Below are positions 5,719 through 9,442 of a stretch of 9,442 nucleotides of DNA, piece by piece. The stretch lies in assembly GCA_001897035.1 (NCBI GenBank), contig MKRS01000372.1, positions 1 through 9,442 of the forward strand, given 5' to 3'. The DNA is from Bacteroidales bacterium 45-6. Its GTDB lineage: Bacteria; Bacteroidota; Bacteroidia; Bacteroidales; Dysgonomonadaceae. A model generated the notes under the pieces. It was not told the DNA's origin and did no database searches. It saw nothing but the letters and a program-made list of their open reading frames with translations. The position numbers were made by a program, and so were the translations under genes. Position 1 is the first letter of the stretch. Each line of letters opens with the position of its first letter.

Positions 5719-7539
5719 TCAATAAAAAATCATTTTTTTTATTACTTTATTTGAACCGTAAAATTCAAACCAGTTCAGGTTAAGCTGTTCACTATTCTTT
5801 CCCTTGTACACTAACCGGATGTCTTTTGTTCCAGTAATCGGTTTGATGGTTCCCGTGACGGTTTTCCATGCTTCGCCATTTGCGGTTTTGTCTATTTTCA
5901 AAAGCCCAAGTTTTTTTCCATCATTCGATCGTATTTGAATTTCTCCTTTAGCAGAATTGGCAACTCTCAACCGAATGCTGGTCGCAATTTTATCTTTAAG
6001 TTCGACCTTATTGAACACAAGGGCATTATTTGTGTTAAAAATCACACTAAAACCACCTTCGGAACATTGTTTCTTTTTGGCACCAATGCTTTCGTGATAA
6101 TTTTCTGCCTCAATGCGCGCCAGGCCGTCGCAAGTGCCCACGCCTTGTTTGGTTTGAACAACCTTGCTCAATGTGCCGTCATCGTTGACATGAAGGTAAT
6201 CGACACAAACGCTGCGTTTTGTCGTATTTCCTCCCGGCAAATCGGCGTTGTGGTAGAAAAAATACGATTGTCCTTTGTATTCCACCATCGATTGGTGGTT
6301 GGTCCACCCCGAAACATAACCATTTACAACACCTTGATATTTGAACGGCCCCATCGGATTATCGGATGTGGCGTAGGCAATGGCGCTACTTTCCGGATAT
6401 TCCGGGTGATTTGAACCGGTGGAATAACTTAAATAATAGGTATTTCCGATTTTACTCATCCAACAAGCTTCAAACCAATAATCTGCCCCCACAATTCGCC
6501 GAGGTTCGCCATCGAATTGTTTCATGGTATCATCGAGTTTGGCCACCCATGGGGTCGATTGGCCACCCATACCAGCACCTCCAAAGTACATATATGCTTT
6601 ACCGTCGGTATCGATAAACACGGCAGGATCTACACTAAAACTTCCTTTAATCGGCTCCGGTTCAGCTTTAAACGGACCGGTTGGCGAAGTGCTTGTGGCT
6701 ACCCCAATTTTAAATTCGCCATTGGTCGATTTTGCAGGGAAATAGAAGTAGTAGATTCCATTTTTGTAAACACAATCCGGTGCCCATAAGTACTCCTTAG
6801 CCCAGGGTACATCGGCAACATCCAAAATAACTCCGTGATCGTGCCATGTTTTCATATCGGACGATGAAAAAACCTGATAATCGCGCATATTAAAACCCTG
6901 TGCATTGCTTAAATCGTGTGAAGTATAAACATACACTTTTCCATTGAAAACATGGGCTGATGGATCGGCAGTGAACATATTACAAACGATTGGATTACCT
7001 GTGCCGGGATTTTCCATCGTTTTTGAAAGTTCTGAGGCTTTTACGCAGGCAATCACCGAACCTTTATCAGTCAGTACTTTAACGGCATTGAATTTTGCCA
7101 TATCCTTAACAGATTCGAAACGGATTTCCAAATCCTGATTTTTAAGCTTAACCGAACTGCTAAAGCGGTATTCGGTATCTTTGCCTGCTTTCGCATAAAT
7201 ATCCAGTTTGTCGGATATCAGCAATCCATTTTCATAGATATTGAATACACGTTTGTTTGAGCTGCTATGAAACGACTCGGCCATGTATATTTCTACTTTA
7301 TAATTCCCTTTCGGAATGGATTGAACGGTTACGGTAAAATCATTTCCGTACACCTCTTCGGCATAAAATGAATTGTCGGTTGCATTGGCAACTTTGTATC
7401 TGTCTGCGTTCTTGTAATGGCTTATCTCTCCTTTTACCATTACTGGTTTTCCACAAGTAGCCGGGCCAATTTCGTTGGCACGAACAGTAGATAGCAGGGA
7501 GAAAAGCAGAGCTATCAGGATAAATTTTATTCTTACCAT
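5719..7539 (-). CDS. Secreted malectin-GH43-CBM6 glycosidase
   Basis: A 606-residue inverting glycosidase of family GH43, whose members are mostly alpha-L-arabinofuranosidases, beta-xylosidases or enzymes with both activities. Residues 1-21 are a signal peptide. A malectin-like carbohydrate-binding domain follows (about 30-157; YAEEVYGNDFTV, YKVEIYMAESF, FESVKDMAKFNAVKV). The five-bladed GH43 propeller spans about 182-465: general base Asp192 (FTADPSAHVF), pKa-tuning Asp304 (SVDPAVFIDTDG) and general acid Glu358 (DYWFEACWMS) are all present. A CBM6 closes the protein (about 473-595; ARIEAENYHES to LNLNWFEFYG), followed by a short basic tail. The start is ATG at 7537-7539, 28 bases after the GH35 stop. 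Flanking the catalytic domain with two different binding domains suggests action on polymer or long oligosaccharide. Family and domains are firm. I did not assign the GH43 subfamily, so arabinosidase versus xylosidase stays open. Confidence 0.94.
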   Translation of the reverse strand: MVRIKFILIALLFSLLSTVRANEIGPATCGKPVMVKGEISHYKNADRYKVANATDNSFYAEEVYGNDFTVTVQSIPKGNYKVEIYMAESFHSSSNKRVFNIYENGLLISDKLDIYAKAGKDTEYRFSSSVKLKNQDLEIRFESVKDMAKFNAVKVLTDKGSVIACVKASELSKTMENPGTGNPIVCNMFTADPSAHVFNGKVYVYTSHDLSNAQGFNMRDYQVFSSSDMKTWHDHGVILDVADVPWAKEYLWAPDCVYKNGIYYFYFPAKSTNGEFKIGVATSTSPTGPFKAEPEPIKGSFSVDPAVFIDTDGKAYMYFGGAGMGGQSTPWVAKLDDTMKQFDGEPRRIVGADYWFEACWMSKIGNTYYLSYSTGSNHPEYPESSAIAYATSDNPMGPFKYQGVVNGYVSGWTNHQSMVEYKGQSYFFYHNADLPGGNTTKRSVCVDYLHVNDDGTLSKVVQTKQGVGTCDGLARIEAENYHESIGAKKKQCSEGGFSVIFNTNNALVFNKVELKDKIATSIRLRVANSAKGEIQIRSNDGKKLGLLKIDKTANGEAWKTVTGTIKPITGTKDIRLVYKGKNSEQLNLNWFEFYGSNKVIKKMIFY

Positions 7540-7567
7540 GACATTATTGTATTTTGATTTGGATACT

Positions 7568-9241
7568 TTATTTCAATTCATACGTAATCACTTTATAAAT
7601 CGCTGGAGTTTGAACTTCCGTACCCTTCGTAGATTCCCTCGCAGCTTGGTTTGGCCCTGGCTGAGGAGGAACGATTTGTCCGTCTAAAGTTTGAGTAATC
7701 ATTGCTTTACGACCCGTTACAAGCACACAGTCATGCTGCCAGGTTTCGTCGCCATTCAGCATGCGTGAGGTCACCCATTTTTCTCCTTCAAACTTCCCTT
7801 CAAACACCTGCCCCAAGCGAATAACTTTCGATGGATCTTTCTTTCCAAATGTTATCCGTGCTGTAATGCCTGCAATTATATATTCATCCGGAGCCGTTTG
7901 AATAACCAAACCATATCCGGTATTGTCCCATTTATTATACTCCACATACACCCGGTCATCGCCAAATGTCAGCGTGTCTCTGGTACTGGTTTTGGTGCGC
8001 ATGAAACCGCGCATTTTACCTGTACCCTGATATTTTTTGATGTAAGGCATCAATTCATTTATGACAGAAATAGCCTGCCGGTAAGCTAAATTGGTATAGG
8101 CATCTTCAATCCCGAATGGTGAAAAACAGATGGCATCATGTTCTGCATAAGCATAAAAAGCCCGGGCTTGTTCCGTGGTGCTTTCGGGGATAAAAAGCGG
8201 ATTATCCGAACGATGATACATCGACAGAATCTCTTTGTAGTTAGGCGCATAAATATCCGGTGCGCACAAATCAATATCCGGCGCAGCGGCTTTGTAAATA
8301 TCCATTGCTCTGGACACCGGCCCTCCGTTTGGATATGCTCCGGGTAGGTCTGTCGGACTTTGAACCAACCAGGCATTCACATACATCGGAAGGTTAAGTT
8401 CTTTTTTACCTAAGCGGCATATTTCATTGATATACGTGGCATATTGCCATGTCATGAAGAAGTTTTGCGCACTTTTCATGTCATCAGCAAATACTTCAGA
8501 CCATGTGCCTTTGGTTTTGCTTCCATTTTTTTGCCAAACGCGTTTCATTTCGGGACTCAAATTATTCGTGTTTTTTTGCAAATACCGAATCAAGGTTTCC
8601 GGAACCTGAGCGTTAAATAAGTCAAGCGCCTGTTTATTGTAATCCATGTCCTGAAATGCCCCGACTTCGTTCTCGGGCTGCATCATTACAACCGTATGCT
8701 CTTTATCTATTTCTTTTATCCGTTTCATCAATTGCACATAAGCCTTTGCATCAGCCACCTGCGCTTCCTTGCAAAAAGAGGAGATTACTTCGCCAATGCT
8801 TCTGTTGCTTTGCTTCAATTTAAAGAAACGTTTTGTATCCTTTTTTACCCAAAGCGGCGTATAAGTGGAAAGTCCGTTTTTCCAGCTTGCAAACCATAAG
8901 ATGCAAATTTTCAGATTGTTTTCGCGAGCCTGGGCTATGATCCCATCAATAAGCGAATAATCAAATTTGCCCTCCTGCGGTTCGAATTGTTTCCACGCAA
9001 TGGATGCGATAACTGTATTCAATCCCATTTCTTTTAATTTCGGGAAAATGGGCGCCAGATAAGTCAAATTGGAAGAGGATGAATTATGCAACTCACCGGC
9101 AACCATCACAAACGGTTTTCCATCAACATACAATCTGGTAATATTTCCCTCTTTTTTTAATTGGGGGATTTCCTGTGCAGTTACATTGTTGAACAAGATG
9201 AGTGCAAAAAATAAAAAAGCAAGAAGAAGATTTTTTTTCAT
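7568..9241 (-). CDS. Secreted GH35-type beta-galactosidase with DUF5597-like C-terminus
   Basis: A 557-residue retaining beta-galactosidase of the GH35 clan-A type, of the short bacterial form that ends in a DUF5597 domain. A characterised member of this form, Bgl35A of Cellvibrio japonicus, removes beta-galactose from xyloglucan side chains. Residues 1-22 are a signal peptide (MKK, hydrophobic core, NVTAQ). The barrel starts near FVMVAGELHNSS (44-55). Acid/base is Glu192 in QPENEVGAF, and the nucleophile is Glu353 in FIPESTTEQ. The C-terminal beta-rich part (about 400-557) matches the DUF5597 pattern, with YGLVIQTAPDEYIIAG and a final VITYELK. The ATG is at 9239-9241, only 11 bases after the preceding stop codon, with no Shine-Dalgarno but a U-rich leader. 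It is the first complete gene of the cluster. The assignment to GH35/DUF5597 is by motif recognition; activity on xyloglucan is an inference from the characterised relative. Confidence 0.9.
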   Translation of the reverse strand: MKKNLLLAFLFFALILFNNVTAQEIPQLKKEGNITRLYVDGKPFVMVAGELHNSSSSNLTYLAPIFPKLKEMGLNTVIASIAWKQFEPQEGKFDYSLIDGIIAQARENNLKICILWFASWKNGLSTYTPLWVKKDTKRFFKLKQSNRSIGEVISSFCKEAQVADAKAYVQLMKRIKEIDKEHTVVMMQPENEVGAFQDMDYNKQALDLFNAQVPETLIRYLQKNTNNLSPEMKRVWQKNGSKTKGTWSEVFADDMKSAQNFFMTWQYATYINEICRLGKKELNLPMYVNAWLVQSPTDLPGAYPNGGPVSRAMDIYKAAAPDIDLCAPDIYAPNYKEILSMYHRSDNPLFIPESTTEQARAFYAYAEHDAICFSPFGIEDAYTNLAYRQAISVINELMPYIKKYQGTGKMRGFMRTKTSTRDTLTFGDDRVYVEYNKWDNTGYGLVIQTAPDEYIIAGITARITFGKKDPSKVIRLGQVFEGKFEGEKWVTSRMLNGDETWQHDCVLVTGRKAMITQTLDGQIVPPQPGPNQAARESTKGTEVQTPAIYKVITYELK

Positions 9242-9252
9242 AAAAAAAACAG

Positions 9253-9442
9253 TTATTTGGTAATCACATCAATTTCAGCATAGCCGACACTATTATTGTT
9301 TTCAGCGTTTTTCAATGCGCTAATTTCAATATATTTTGCTTTTGTTGCTGCAACAAATTTTGTTTGCAATCGACGAGGCCTCCAGCTCCTCATCCTATTA
9401 TTTATTTAGAGCTAATAGCCATTCCATATACCTCAGTACCAT
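9253..9442 (-). pseudogene. C-terminal end of an F5/8-type-C-like domain protein, frame apparently broken
   Basis: The frame ending in TAA at 9253-9255 encodes 46 residues from ATG at 9393. It contains FVAATKAKYIEISALK and NSVGYAEIDVITK, the typical last strands of an F5/8 type C (discoidin, CBM32-like) domain. That frame is closed upstream by TAA at 9406-9408 and TAG at 9412-9414. The adjacent frame is open from the window edge and reads GTEVYGMAISSK before TAA at 9402-9404. One extra A in the AAA at 9405-9407 (minus strand) would join both into one continuous reading through SSKINNRMRSWRPRR, so this looks like one gene with a single-base deletion or a sequence error. The rest lies beyond the window. 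Position 11 bases before the GH35 start makes it the preceding gene of the same operon. Alternatives are a short separate ORF or a natural early stop. Confidence 0.5.

Noticed and set aside
1..9442. CRISPR arrays, tRNA or rRNA genes, phage or conjugation genes
   Set aside because: No regularly spaced repeats, cloverleaf-like conserved segments, ribosomal RNA signatures or mobility proteins were found on either strand.
1..9442. Base-composition shift suggesting transfer of part of the cluster
   Set aside because: The GH35 and GH43 genes look somewhat AT-richer than the esterase and GH42 genes, but the 60-base rows I counted by hand varied widely (about 35 to 67 percent GC), so the impression is not solid without a sliding-window computation.

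Overview
The window looks like part of a polysaccharide utilisation locus from a member of the Bacteroidota, most likely Bacteroidales. Reasons: every supported gene is a secreted carbohydrate-active enzyme, gene gaps within the cluster are only 11 to 40 bases or overlapping, starts have little Shine-Dalgarno signal, and the one long gap carries matches to the Bacteroidota -7 promoter element (TAnnTTTG). No 16S, tRNA or housekeeping gene is present, so the placement rests on style alone.

All supported genes are on the minus strand, so transcription runs from high to low coordinates. In transcription order: (1) the C-terminal end of an F5/8-type-C-like (discoidin) domain protein cut by the window edge, whose frame is broken near 9405 (9253-9442); (2) a GH35-type beta-galactosidase with a DUF5597-like C-terminal part (7568-9241); (3) a three-domain malectin-GH43-CBM6 protein (5719-7539); (4) a GH2 enzyme resembling beta-glucuronidases (3876-5675); (5) and (6) two paralogous secreted alpha/beta-hydrolase esterases (2899-3879 and 1930-2862). 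These genes are packed closely enough to be one operon, with a 4-base stop/start overlap between GH2 and the first esterase. A 614-base gap (1316-1929) follows, holding inverted repeats and candidate promoter elements, and then a GH42 beta-galactosidase that runs off the left edge (1-1315).

Together the genes encode enzymes expected to remove beta-galactosyl (GH35, GH42), alpha-arabinosyl or beta-xylosyl (GH43), beta-uronosyl or beta-galactosyl (GH2) and O-acyl (two esterases) decorations. The five N-termini visible within the window all carry signal peptides, so the products act in the periplasm or at the cell surface. This points to a branched plant cell-wall polysaccharide such as xyloglucan, arabinogalactan or a rhamnogalacturonan side chain. 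The exact substrate is inference, because no SusC/SusD pair, backbone-cleaving enzyme or regulator lies in the window.

No wholly new system is evident. The most notable points are the apparent single-base frameshift at the right edge, the 27-base in-frame duplication of the start region of the upstream esterase, the GH2 active site that is beta-glucuronidase-like but seems to lack one carboxylate-binding arginine, and the structured 614-base gap.
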